Assembly: GCF_900091415.1 (NCBI RefSeq)
Contig: NZ_FMHU01000002.1
Span: 1,054,001-1,118,000 of the forward strand
From: Micromonospora inyonensis
GTDB taxonomy: Bacteria > Actinomycetota > Actinomycetes > Mycobacteriales > Micromonosporaceae
DNA: 64,000 nucleotides
Reading direction: 5' to 3'
Position numbers and translations under genes: made by a program
Part shown: positions 28,296 through 36,238 of the stretch, piece after piece
How the letters are laid out: each line of letters opens with the position of its first letter
How positions within the stretch are numbered: position 1 is the stretch's first letter
The notes under the pieces: generated by a model
Databases searched by the model: none
Seen by the model: the letters and a program-made list of their open reading frames with translations, nothing else
What the model was told of the DNA's origin: nothing

Positions 28296-28970
28296 TTAGG
28301 TGAGTCCGAGGAGGCGTAGGGATCGGTACGGGGCTCGGCCGTTTCGGCGTAAGGTCGGCGCGATCGAGGTGACGCCGTCCAAGCGGAGAAGGCTGATCGC
28401 GGTGTTGCGGAGGGTGGCCAGTACGCGGGGTGCGCGGGGTGCGTTGCCGGTTCGTAGCCGGCTGGCGTCCTCGCGGTAGGTGGTGTCCCTGATGTGGTGA
28501 AGAACCTCGATTGCCCAGTGTCCGCGTAGCCAATCGGTCAGCTCGTCGGGGCTGGCCTGGGCTGCGGTGAGGCTGGTGATGGCGTAGACCGTGACGGTGG
28601 ACCACCGGCCGGTGGCCGCGTTGTACCGTCGGCGCCGGATCCGTAACGCCTGAACCGCGTGCGGAAAGTCCAGGGCGAGAGGCCCGAGGCAGGTACGGCC
28701 CGCAACTGGCGGATGTCGTAGCGGCCGTGCCCACGCTCGCGGGTCTCGTCCAGTGCCGGGATCTTCGCCCAGGGCAGGGACTTGACCTGCCGATACAGTC
28801 GCGGCTGGTTGCGCTTGACGACGAAGACGTAGCCGGCCTTCTTCTCTTCGACCAGTCAGCGGGCATGCTCACGTTGGGTATGCAACGCATCCGCCGTGAC
28901 GATCGCCCCGGCCAGGTCCAGACCGTCGAGCAGTGGCACGAACCGGCTGATCTGACCGGAAAAACAACCG
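28296..28970 (-). pseudogene. ISAs1-family transposase, C-terminal half (degenerate)
   Basis: Read on the minus strand in corrected frames: PLLDGLDLAGAIVTADALHT, then QREHAR, an in-frame TGA (28856-28858), KAGYVFVVKRNQPRLYRQVK, and, after a frameshift near 28676, TVYAITSLTAAQASPDELT, WLRGHWAIEVLHHIRDTTYR and RAPYRSLRLLGLT with the stop at 28296. These are canonical ISAs1 (H-repeat-like) landmarks. The matching N-terminal half lies at 30590-31129, so the gene was split by the IS110 element between them. It is inactive. Confidence 0.75.
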
Positions 28971-30589
28971 TGAGTGGGCAGGCGGCAGCGTCGGGGCGGA
29001 GCCCCGACGAGGTTGTGAACTTGTCCGGCGGGTGCGGTGCTGGTCAGGCGGGGTGGAGCTGAACGATGTGGCCGAGGGCTTCGAGCTGGCGGATGAGGCT
29101 ACGGGTCTTGCGGTGCTTGTTGATGTGAGTGGCGTAGTGATCCGGGCCAAGGTCGATGAATCTGGCCGTCGGGTCGGCCAGGATGTGCCAGACGATCGTC
29201 AGGATGGATCTGGCGATCGCGACCAGGGCTCTGGCCTTGCCTCGGCGTTTGACCAGGCGTCGGTAGCGTTCGCCGAGGAAGGTGTTGGTGCGGGCGGCCG
29301 CGGCGGCGGCGTCGCCGAGCACGCTTTTGAGGTAAGGACTGCCGTGGCCGGTCGGTCCGCGCCGGGTCTTCGGCCCGGACTGCATGGTGCGAGGGGACAG
29401 TTTCGTCCAGGACACCAGGTGGCCAGCCGTGGGGAACTGGGCCATGTTCCCGCCGGTCTCCGCGATGATGATCTGAGCGACTCGAGACCCGACGCCGGGG
29501 ATCTCGTCGAGCCGTTCCAAGACCGAAGGCATCATGGCCGCAGCGGCACGGCGGCCTTCATCGGTGCCAGCCGCAGGCAGAGCGACGATCAGCTGATCGA
29601 TTTTGACTGTGAGCTTGTCGATCTCGGCGTCGAGGGCATCGATCTGCTGCAGCAGGACGGCTGCGATCGTGGCGTGATGGTCGTCGAAACGGCCGGTCAA
29701 CGCCTCAACCAGGGCGGGACGTTTGACCCGCAGCTTGCCCAGGGCGAGCTCGGCCAACCGGTGGGGATCACGTTCACCCGCGACCAGGGCGTCGATCATC
29801 GCCCGCCCGGACAGCCCGAGGAAGTTCGTGGCCACCGTGGACAGCTTGATCAGAGCGTCTTCCAGCAGCTTGTCCAAGCGCAGCTTGTATCGGGTCCGGT
29901 CCGCGACGAGATCGTGGCGCAGTCGGGTGTAGTCGCGGATGTCCCGGATCGCCTTGGGCGGGACGAACGAGGGCCGCAGCATCCCGTGCTCGTTGAGCTT
30001 GGCCAGCCAGACCGCGTCGAGCTTGTCGGTCTTCGGTCGGCCAGGGACCTGCTTGACGTCGTTGGCGTTGACCAGCCATACGGTCACACCGTGGGCTTCC
30101 AGGATGTAGTAGAACGGCCGCCAGTAGTCGCCGGTCGACTCCAGAACGACACGTTCGATCTGATCGGTGACCAACCGCTGGGCCAAGGCGCAGAGCTCGT
30201 TGGTCGTGGACACGACGTCCCAGACCAGCGTCACCCTGCGGTGCGGCTGAGTCGGATGCGGCAACCGGGTGCAGACTTTTCCGGACGCCTTCGCGACGTC
30301 GATGGCGGCGACCCGCTCGAGCCGGATCTCATGGTCAGGGTCGTGGATCTCTTCAGGTTCTCGTGACATGCCACCGGGCTCCATGAGTAGAAGGGGGTGG
30401 GAGGTCGCCCGTGGGCCACGGTCGGGAACCAAGAAATCTGACCGGCGTGCTCGAAGCAACAGTGTGCGACCCATCCAGGTCGGGCCCCGCGCCAGACTCG
30501 TTAACGGCTTCAAGTGCCAAGATCCCATCGGCGTCGGCGGGCGACCGAAGCGCAGTTTTTCACGCCATAGCGGCGTGCTCGGCACAGGG
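28971..30589 (-). mobile_element. IS110-family element inserted in an ISAs1 transposase gene
   Basis: The ISAs1 frame breaks after VDGKTNE (minus strand, ~30590) and resumes at QISRFVPLLDG (~28970). The intervening ~1.6 kb is therefore the IS110 insertion. Non-coding ends flank the transposase: ~75 bp on the 3' side and ~205 bp upstream of the start (30385-30589). IS110 elements lack long inverted repeats, and the boundaries here come from the interrupted host gene, accurate to a few bases. The 5' non-coding end is where this family encodes its bridge RNA (known for IS621). Confidence 0.8.
29044..30369 (-). CDS. IS110-family transposase (DEDD recombinase), intact
   Basis: The likely start is ATG 30369 (MSREPEEIHDPDHEIRLE, 441 residues); ATG 30384 is five codons longer. 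The RuvC-like DEDD domain shows RVAAIDVAKASGKV (first Asp), ERVVLESTGDYWRPF (Glu) and KTDKLDAVWLAKL (paired Asp). The C-terminal transposase_20 domain contains LDEIPGVGSRVAQIIIAETGG followed by FPTAGHLVSW and the serine region SGPKTRRGPTGHGSPYLK. Length is typical. No lesions are visible. It belongs to the insertion that splits the ISAs1 gene. Confidence 0.93.
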   Translation of the reverse strand: MSREPEEIHDPDHEIRLERVAAIDVAKASGKVCTRLPHPTQPHRRVTLVWDVVSTTNELCALAQRLVTDQIERVVLESTGDYWRPFYYILEAHGVTVWLVNANDVKQVPGRPKTDKLDAVWLAKLNEHGMLRPSFVPPKAIRDIRDYTRLRHDLVADRTRYKLRLDKLLEDALIKLSTVATNFLGLSGRAMIDALVAGERDPHRLAELALGKLRVKRPALVEALTGRFDDHHATIAAVLLQQIDALDAEIDKLTVKIDQLIVALPAAGTDEGRRAAAAMMPSVLERLDEIPGVGSRVAQIIIAETGGNMAQFPTAGHLVSWTKLSPRTMQSGPKTRRGPTGHGSPYLKSVLGDAAAAAARTNTFLGERYRRLVKRRGKARALVAIARSILTIVWHILADPTARFIDLGPDHYATHINKHRKTRSLIRQLEALGHIVQLHPA

Positions 30590-31129
30590 TGACTCGTTCG
30601 TCTTCCCGTCCACGTCGATCTGCGCCAGGACGATCTGTTCGGCCTGATCCAGCGCGGCCAGCAGATGCACCTGGGCGCCGGCCGGGCCGCTGCCTCGTAG
30701 TGTCTTGCCGTCGACCGCGATCACCCGTCGGCCCGCGCCGGTCAGACCCGCCCGCTCCAGCAGCCAGCGACACACCGCGGCGTCCAGAGAGTCGGCGTCG
30801 ATGCCGGTCAGCACCCGCGACGGGGTGCTGTCGTCAGGCACCCGCCGCACGCCGGTGAACGCGTCGCGAGTGGCGCCGAGCCGGTCCCACACCACGTCCG
30901 GCAGGTCAGCGGCCCACTCGACGATCTCCACGACCCGGCTGGAACCCGATACCACCGCCGCGATCGCCATCGCGAGCAGCCCCGGCAGCGGATGGATCCG
31001 ACCCCGTGCGTCTCGCGGGTCCGGGACCTGGGCGAGGGCCTGCAACAGCCCCGGCGCGTCCTGTTCCGACAGCGGCGACACGCCGGACAGACGTGCGGAC
31101 AGCCCGCCGATCAACGATGATGCTTCCAC
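30590..31129 (-). pseudogene. ISAs1-family transposase, N-terminal half
   Basis: The start is ATG 31129 (MEASSLIGGLSARLSGVSPL). It contains LLQALAQVPDPRDARGRIHP, GLLAMAIAAVVSGSSRVVEI and VIAVDGKTLRGSGPAG (first catalytic Asp region), plus VHLLAALDQAEQIVLAQID and KTNE. The frame is open to the IS110 junction near 30590, after which the codons are foreign. Together with 28296-28970 it makes a full-length ISAs1 transposase. Confidence 0.8.
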
Positions 31130-31159
31130 GAACGCGGTCCTTCTCGATCATCCAGCCTA

Positions 31160-31342
31160 GACACCCTGAATGATCACCAGAAGACCGCGTTCTTCTATGC
31201 ACCCACCAGAACCGGCGTGACTACCCCACAACCGGCTATCCGGTCATATCTCAACCTTGCGAAGACCCTGCCGTCCGGCCTCGCCGCTTTCCGGAAGGCG
31301 CGACACAGGCCGACATCATTCCGTCACGATCATCCCAAGACC
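31160..31342. other. Short spacer between ISAs1 and IS4 elements, with left target duplication
   Basis: No gene is seen. The last ten bases (31333-31342, TCCCAAGACC) are repeated at 33073-33082 on the other side of the IS4 element and form its target-site duplication. Confidence 0.7.
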
Positions 31343-33072
31343 CAATGCCACGTAGCCTAATTTGATCATGTTGTTGTGCTGGGTCTTTGTGGATGGTCGG
31401 CGTGGTGGCGTGACCGGCAGGTCGGGTGCTGGTGTGCTTGCCGGTCATGTCCGAGACGGTGGCGGTGACGGCGGATCAGGTGTCGTTGGGGGTGCTGGTG
31501 TCCGCGGTGCCGCGGGATGCGGTGGACGCGGCGGTGGCCCGGTTTGGGGTTGGGGCCAAGCGGTCGGATGGGAAGCTTCCGCCGCATGTGGTGGCCTATC
31601 TGACGATGGCGTTGTGCCTGTTCGGTGAGGATGACTACGAAGAGGTCGCCACGAAGGTCACCGGGGCGTTGACCCGGTTCGGCTGCTGGGACGCCGCTTG
31701 GTCGGTGCCGACCGCGTCGGGGATCAGCCAGGCGCGGCAGCGGCTGGGCGCGCCGGTCATGGAGGAGATCTTCGAGTCGGTGGTGCAGCCGGTGGGCACG
31801 ACTGATACGCGGGGGGCGTGGCTGCGGCGGTGGCGAGTCCTTGCTATTGACGGCTTCGATGTGGACCTGCCGGACACGCCGGGTAACGCCGCCGAGTTTG
31901 GCTACGCCGGCTCGGGGGGCAACCGGTCGGCGTATCCGAAGGCGCGGGTGGTGGCGTTGGCCGAGTGCGGCACGCACGCGTTCCTGGCCGGGGAGGTGTC
32001 CGGCTATGGCACCGGGGAGCAGACATTGGCGATGCGGCTGTACCCGCGGCTGCGCCGCGATGAGCTGCTGACCGCCGACCGGGGGTTCTACTCCTTCGAC
32101 GCCTGGTCTGCTGCGGCGGGCACCGGGGCGGCGTTGCTGTGGCGGGCGCCGACCGGGCTGCGGCTGCCGGTCGTGCGGGTGCTGGCCGACGGCACGTATG
32201 TGTCCGTGGTGATCAACCCGAAGATCCGCGGCGCCCGCCGGGACCGCGTCGTCGCCGCTGCCCGCGCTGGGCAGGATCTGGCCCCTGAGCTGGCGTATCT
32301 GGTACGAGTGGTCGAGTACGACGTGCCCGACCGCGACGGCGACGGCACCGGCGAGCTGATCGTGCTGCTGACCACCGTCCTCGACCCGGCCGAGGCCCAC
32401 GCGGACGAGCTGGCCGAGGCCTACCACCTGCGCTGGGAAGAAGAGACCAGCAACGACCAGCTCAAGACGCACCTACGCGGCCCGGGCCGTCTGCTGCGCT
32501 CAAGGCTGCCGGAGCTGGCCTACCAGGAAATCTGGGCCTGGCTGATCGTCCACCACGCCCTCGCCGCGTTGATCACCCGCGCGGCCGAAGCCGCCGACCT
32601 CGACCCCGACCGGATCAGCTTCACCCGCGCGCTGCGAATCGCCCGCCGTACCGCCACCGGGACGGCGGGCATTCCCCCCTGGAGACTGGACTGACCACCT
32701 GCCCCACGCACTCGCCGAGCTGGGCCGCAAGCCGCTACCGCCCCGCCGGCACCGCAGCTGCCCCCGGGCGGTCAAACGAGCCCGCCACAACAGCTACCGC
32801 GTCAAGAAACACCACGAACCGGCCAGCATCCGCCACGACGGCCCAGCGACCATCCGGTTCTGGGGCCTCAAACCCCCACCACCGGCGGACCCGCCCGCCG
32901 CCACCAGCCAGAAAGGACTACCAGAAACACCCGGCCAGACCCGCCCAGCCAGCCGGCGTCAACACCACAGCCCGGACACGCTGACCCGCCCGCCGCACCA
33001 CACCCGCCGGAAGCCCGTCCGGGCACAAACGACCAGCACAACAACATGATCAAATTAGGCTACGTGGCATTG
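31343..33072 (+). mobile_element. IS4-family insertion sequence with 40-bp perfect terminal repeats and 10-bp target duplication
   Basis: The terminal inverted repeats are 31343-31382 and 33033-33072, identical over 40 bp. The element is 1730 bp and is flanked by direct copies of TCCCAAGACC (31333-31342, 33073-33082). This is a complete, clean transposition product. It lies ~75 bp upstream of the -35 of the YcaO gene promoter. The transposase inside has one frameshift near its C-terminus. Confidence 0.95.
31447..33049 (+). pseudogene. IS4-family DDE transposase with +1 frameshift near the C-terminus
   Basis: The start is ATG 31447 (MSETVAVTADQVSLGVLVS). The N-terminal domain contains KLPPHVVAYLTMALCLFGED. 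The DDE core shows LAIDGFDVDLPDTPGNAAEF (first Asp), ELLTADRGFYSFDAWSA (second Asp) and YHLRWEEETSNDQLKTHLRG (YREK-like Glu). This frame stops at 32694, but the next frame continues at once with DHLPHALAELGRKPLPPRRH and SCPRAVKRARHNSYRVKK, the normal end of this family. One extra base near 32691 therefore separates them. This may be a true lesion, a sequencing error or, less likely, programmed slippage. Confidence 0.85.
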
Positions 33073-33145
33073 TCCCAAGACCATCCCGCCGACATTGATC
33101 AACTTTTTGATCCCTGGTCGCACGTTCGTTACGTAGCAACACCCC

Positions 33146-33175
33146 TTGACGGATTCGCATCGCAGCCAATAGTCT
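33146..33175 (+). promoter_or_regulatory. Candidate sigma-70-type promoter of the YcaO-TfuA operon
   Basis: TTGACG (33146-33151) and TAGTCT (33170-33175) are separated by 18 bp and fit the actinobacterial housekeeping consensus. Transcription would start near 33182, giving a ~53-nt leader with GGAGAGG (33224-33230) before the TTG start at 33235. The IS4 right end stops 74 bp upstream of the -35, so the promoter is intact but its upstream region has been replaced. Confidence 0.55.
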
Positions 33176-33234
33176 TTGAACATCGGCCGTAAGGGTCCTT
33201 TTCGTTCTTGCATTGACGTGGGGGGAGAGGCCAC

Positions 33235-34383
33235 TTGCTTGTCCCGGCTGCGCGAACAAAAAAGGTCATAGTAGAGGGAACTCATCGGACTCGGGCGCCC
33301 GAGGAGACCTGGGAATGGATTAAGCCGGTGTTACCCAGAGTGGGCATCACCAGGATTGCCGACGTAACCTGGCTGGATACCATCGGCATTTCAGTCTATC
33401 AGGCTATACGGCCCAACAGCTGGTCGCTGTCGGTTTCTCAGGGAAAAGGCGTCACTCCATTGCTCGCGCGAATCTCCGCAGTCATGGAAGGCATTGAGGT
33501 ATGGCATGCGGAGCGCCCCGCGTTGCCGTCCACGGAGGCCACTGTCGGGGAAATGCGTCCGGGGCTCGGTTATGACCCGGAGGAGCTGACCCTCGCCGAG
33601 CGGCACTTCCTGCACGACGACTGCCGCGTGACCTGGCTGCCGGCCCAGAGCGTGGACACCGGGACTCCCACCCATGTGCCGGCGCAACTACTCGTCCTGG
33701 ACGGACGGGTTTCCCGGACCTGGGAGCCACCCCTGTTCTACCCGAGCAGCAACGGCCTGGCCAGCGGGAACACGCTCGACGAAGCGCTGCTGCACGGCAT
33801 GTACGAAGTGATCGAGCGCGACGCGATCGTCCGGGCGGCGTTCGGCGGCGACGGGTCGCGGCCACAGAAGCTGGACCTGTCCACGGTCGATGCGCCGTCT
33901 GTCCGCACCACGCTGGAGCTGTTCGGCGTCGCGGGTGTGAACGTCAGCGTGCGCCGGCTGCCGAGTCAGGTTGCCGTGCCGACCTTCGACGCGATTATCT
34001 GGGACGATGCCCTCCCCGTATCGTTTCGTGGGATCGGTTCGCATCTCGACGCCGCGGTCGCGCTTTCCCGGGCACTGACGGAGGCGGCTCAATCGCGGAC
34101 GACCGCCATAGCCGGATCGCGCGACGACCTTGGCAAGAAGCCTTACCGATCGACAGGCACGCCGCCGGCGGCGCGACCGTCATACGAGAGTGACCGGCTA
34201 GATTTCACCGCCGTGGAATCTGTGCGCATTTCTGACACCGCCGAAGAGGTGCGCGAGCTCACCAGTCGAATCCTGAATTCGACTGGCGCCCCGCCTGTCT
34301 ACGTGAATCTCACCCGCGACGACATGGGTGTCCCCGTGGTGCTGGCGGTGTGCCCTGGAATGCGATACAAGGCACTTCACTGA
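33235..34383 (+). CDS. YcaO-domain protein (candidate peptide thioamide/azoline-forming enzyme)
   Basis: The protein has 382 residues from TTG 33235 with GGAGAGG upstream; no later start fits as well. YcaO proteins use ATP to activate a peptide backbone amide. ATP/Mg-site features are visible: VSQGKG (67-72), AVMEGIE (82-88), NGLASGNTLDEALLHGMYEV (173-192) leading into IERD, and GIGSHLDAAVALSRALTEAA (267-286) followed by QSR. There is no fused E1-like or dehydrogenase domain. The next gene encodes TfuA, the known partner of thioamide-forming YcaOs (thioviridamide-type, thiovarsolin and methanogen Mcr thioamidation), so thioamidation is the best guess; azoline formation is possible. It is first in an apparent operon with TfuA, a 45-residue peptide and a methyltransferase. 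Confidence 0.9.
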   Translation: MLVPAARTKKVIVEGTHRTRAPEETWEWIKPVLPRVGITRIADVTWLDTIGISVYQAIRPNSWSLSVSQGKGVTPLLARISAVMEGIEVWHAERPALPSTEATVGEMRPGLGYDPEELTLAERHFLHDDCRVTWLPAQSVDTGTPTHVPAQLLVLDGRVSRTWEPPLFYPSSNGLASGNTLDEALLHGMYEVIERDAIVRAAFGGDGSRPQKLDLSTVDAPSVRTTLELFGVAGVNVSVRRLPSQVAVPTFDAIIWDDALPVSFRGIGSHLDAAVALSRALTEAAQSRTTAIAGSRDDLGKKPYRSTGTPPAARPSYESDRLDFTAVESVRISDTAEEVRELTSRILNSTGAPPVYVNLTRDDMGVPVVLAVCPGMRYKALH

Positions 34384-34416
34384 ACTGTCTCGGAAACGTT
34401 GAGAGACGAGGAAAGA

Positions 34417-35835
34417 GTGCAACGTATTCTTCATGTCGGGCCTACCCTGCCCGGCGCGGCCGATCTGTTGCGCGACACCGGTATAAAAGTGCTGCCGCCG
34501 GTCGTCGCCGGCGATCTGCTCCGGAGCGACCTGCGCGCCGGCGACGTCGTAGGCATTATCGACGGCTATTTTCACCAGGTCGGTGCTGTCCGGCACAAGG
34601 AGATTCTGCTACTGCTCGACCGCGGCGTTCGTGTCTTCGGCGCGTCGAGCATGGGCGCCCTGCGCGCCGTGGAGCTGCATCCCTTCGGGATGGTCGGGAT
34701 CGGTGGGATATTCGCCGCATACCGGGACGGTGAGCTGGAGGCCGACGACGAAGTCTGCCTCCTGCACAGCCCGGCTGAGGAGGACTTCCGGCCGCTATCC
34801 GAGACGCTCGTGGCGATGAGGGCTACGCTCGCACTGGCGGTCGGGGACGGCGTGTGCGATCAAGCGGAGTGCGACGATCTGGTCAGTGCGTTGTCTCGGC
34901 GGCACTTCTCGGATCGGTCCTACGGCCTGCTTCCGTCGCTCGCCACCTCGATAGGGATGCCGGCGGCGCGGGCGGAGGAGCTCATGCGGTTCTGCAGAAG
35001 CCACCGCCAGGATCCCAAGCGGGACGACGCCTGGGCCCTGATCAAGGTTATGACCGGGATGCCGGAGCGTGACACCACCGCTCCGGTGCTGCCGGAGCGC
35101 TGCGCACGGACGAGTTACCTGCACGTCTGGGAGATCGCCGCGGCCGGCCGTGCGGCGGGCGACCCGGGCGCGCGTACGGCCGATATCAACCGGTTGCGAG
35201 TCATGCAGCTTATGGGGGAGGACTATCCCCGCCGCTACGAAGAGCTCGTGCTGGAGAGGATCGAGGCAGAATGTCGTGCACAGTGCGGCGATCGAGGAGC
35301 CGAGCCGGCCGGCGACACCACGGAGACCGCGCTGCGGCACGGTGCGCACCGGGGCTTCTATCGATGGCCCGGGGGTGCCGCCAAGCTGCCGTTCCTCAAG
35401 GAGTGGACTACCGCGGGGGAGAGGTCCCGGCTGTCCGTCCGGGAACAGCTCGTCAGGTTCCTGGTGCGTAGCTATCGCTGGGGCCCGGGAGTGCTGCCGG
35501 ACGAGGCGGCGCTGGCCTGGGCTCGGACGCAGCCCGCCTGGGCGAACGCCGGAGACATCAACGACCGGGCCTGGGAGATCAACGACAGGATCACCGCACA
35601 GCGGGACGGTCTCAGCATCGCAGCGATCAACGACGATCTTGTGCTCGACATGGTGGCCACATGCTGGGAGACCACGCGCGAGGACTTGCCTCTGGCGGCC
35701 CTGGACCGCGGTCTCGGCGCCGTCGACAGCGTGATCGCGGCGGCCAAGCCGTACTACCTCTTCTTCCGGTATGGCGACGGCACTTCCCTTCGGTCCGACG
35801 ATGGCGCTCACGGCGCGCACCTGTCGCACAGGTGA
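34417..35835 (+). CDS. TfuA-domain protein with long C-terminal extension
   Basis: The protein has 472 residues from GTG 34417, chosen because GAGGAAAGA lies just upstream; the gap from the YcaO stop is 33 nt. The TfuA domain occupies roughly residues 5-190, with ILHVGPTLPGAADLL, IDGYFHQVGAVRHKEILLLL (48-67) and FGASSMGALRAVEL (74-87), all family hallmarks. TfuA proteins are thought to deliver sulfide or otherwise help the YcaO partner make thioamides. The C-terminal ~280 residues (AHRGFYRWPGG, then LAALDRGLGAVDS near the end) are unusual for a bare TfuA. They could be a substrate-recognition or regulatory region (inference). No membrane segment is visible. Confidence 0.88.
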   Translation: MQRILHVGPTLPGAADLLRDTGIKVLPPVVAGDLLRSDLRAGDVVGIIDGYFHQVGAVRHKEILLLLDRGVRVFGASSMGALRAVELHPFGMVGIGGIFAAYRDGELEADDEVCLLHSPAEEDFRPLSETLVAMRATLALAVGDGVCDQAECDDLVSALSRRHFSDRSYGLLPSLATSIGMPAARAEELMRFCRSHRQDPKRDDAWALIKVMTGMPERDTTAPVLPERCARTSYLHVWEIAAAGRAAGDPGARTADINRLRVMQLMGEDYPRRYEELVLERIEAECRAQCGDRGAEPAGDTTETALRHGAHRGFYRWPGGAAKLPFLKEWTTAGERSRLSVREQLVRFLVRSYRWGPGVLPDEAALAWARTQPAWANAGDINDRAWEINDRITAQRDGLSIAAINDDLVLDMVATCWETTREDLPLAALDRGLGAVDSVIAAAKPYYLFFRYGDGTSLRSDDGAHGAHLSHR

Positions 35836-35970
35836 CGCCTCCGGCACTGGTCACCCGGCTGGTGCCGGGAACCAGCCGCCACGGGTTCTACCAAAAACGG
35901 CACCACGCAGTAATCACATAACAGTTGGCCCCGGAATCGGACGGCGGCCGCCGCTACGAAAGGAAGATCC
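35836..35970 (+). other. TfuA-peptide intergenic region with small hairpin
   Basis: The region is 135 bp. A 7-bp stem (CGGCTGG 35856-35862 with CCAGCCG 35872-35878) lies shortly after the TfuA stop. It may be a weak attenuator or mRNA-processing site separating the enzymes from the peptide gene. AAAGGAAG (35959-35966) is the ribosome binding site of the peptide. Confidence 0.4.
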
Positions 35971-36108
35971 ATGATCAAGACGACTGGTACGCCCTCGGAC
36001 GCCGAACTCGACGAGATCTTTTCCGGTGACAGGCGCGCCGAGGAGATCGCCAAGTACTACGTGACCAACGAGGTGAGCGCCTCGGTCGAGGACCTCATCG
36101 ACGGCTAA
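35971..36108 (+). CDS. Small peptide, candidate RiPP precursor (45 aa)
   Basis: ATG 35971 follows AAAGGAAG by about 5 nt. The 45-residue product begins MIKTTGTPSDAELDEIF, continues SGDRRAEEIAKYYVTNE and ends VSASVEDLIDG. It is acidic and helical in its first two thirds, leader-like, and has no Cys. Position decides the call: it lies between TfuA and a methyltransferase, is codon-plausible and has a good ribosome binding site. Backbone thioamidation needs no Cys. If it is a precursor, the core is probably the C-terminal 10-15 residues. Alternatives are a small partner protein of the YcaO-TfuA enzyme or a carrier scaffold. No known precursor family was recognised. Confidence 0.6.
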   Translation: MIKTTGTPSDAELDEIFSGDRRAEEIAKYYVTNEVSASVEDLIDG

Positions 36109-36178
36109 GTCCGGCTCATCCGAGTCCGGTCCGACAACCGAGCCGAGGTGCGGGCACTGACCATCATGGCGGCCCGCT

Positions 36179-36212
36179 GGTGCCAGGGCGCGACTGAGCG
36201 CGCCCTGGCACC
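36179..36212 (+). terminator. Perfect 14-bp hairpin between peptide and methyltransferase genes
   Basis: The left arm (36179-36192, GGTGCCAGGGCGCG) pairs perfectly with the right arm (36199-36212) across a 6-nt loop. No T-tract follows, as is usual for actinomycete terminators. Placed right after a short peptide gene and 26 nt before the methyltransferase, it probably ends or attenuates transcription so that more peptide than enzyme is made, or it stabilises the peptide mRNA. Confidence 0.7.
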
Positions 36213-36238
36213 TCCACTCCGGATTGAGAGAGGTCGCC

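Noticed and set aside
27991..28890. A 299-codon minus-strand open frame
   Set aside because: Its translation is low-complexity Arg/Pro/His text; the real content is the ISAs1 transposase in neighbouring frames.
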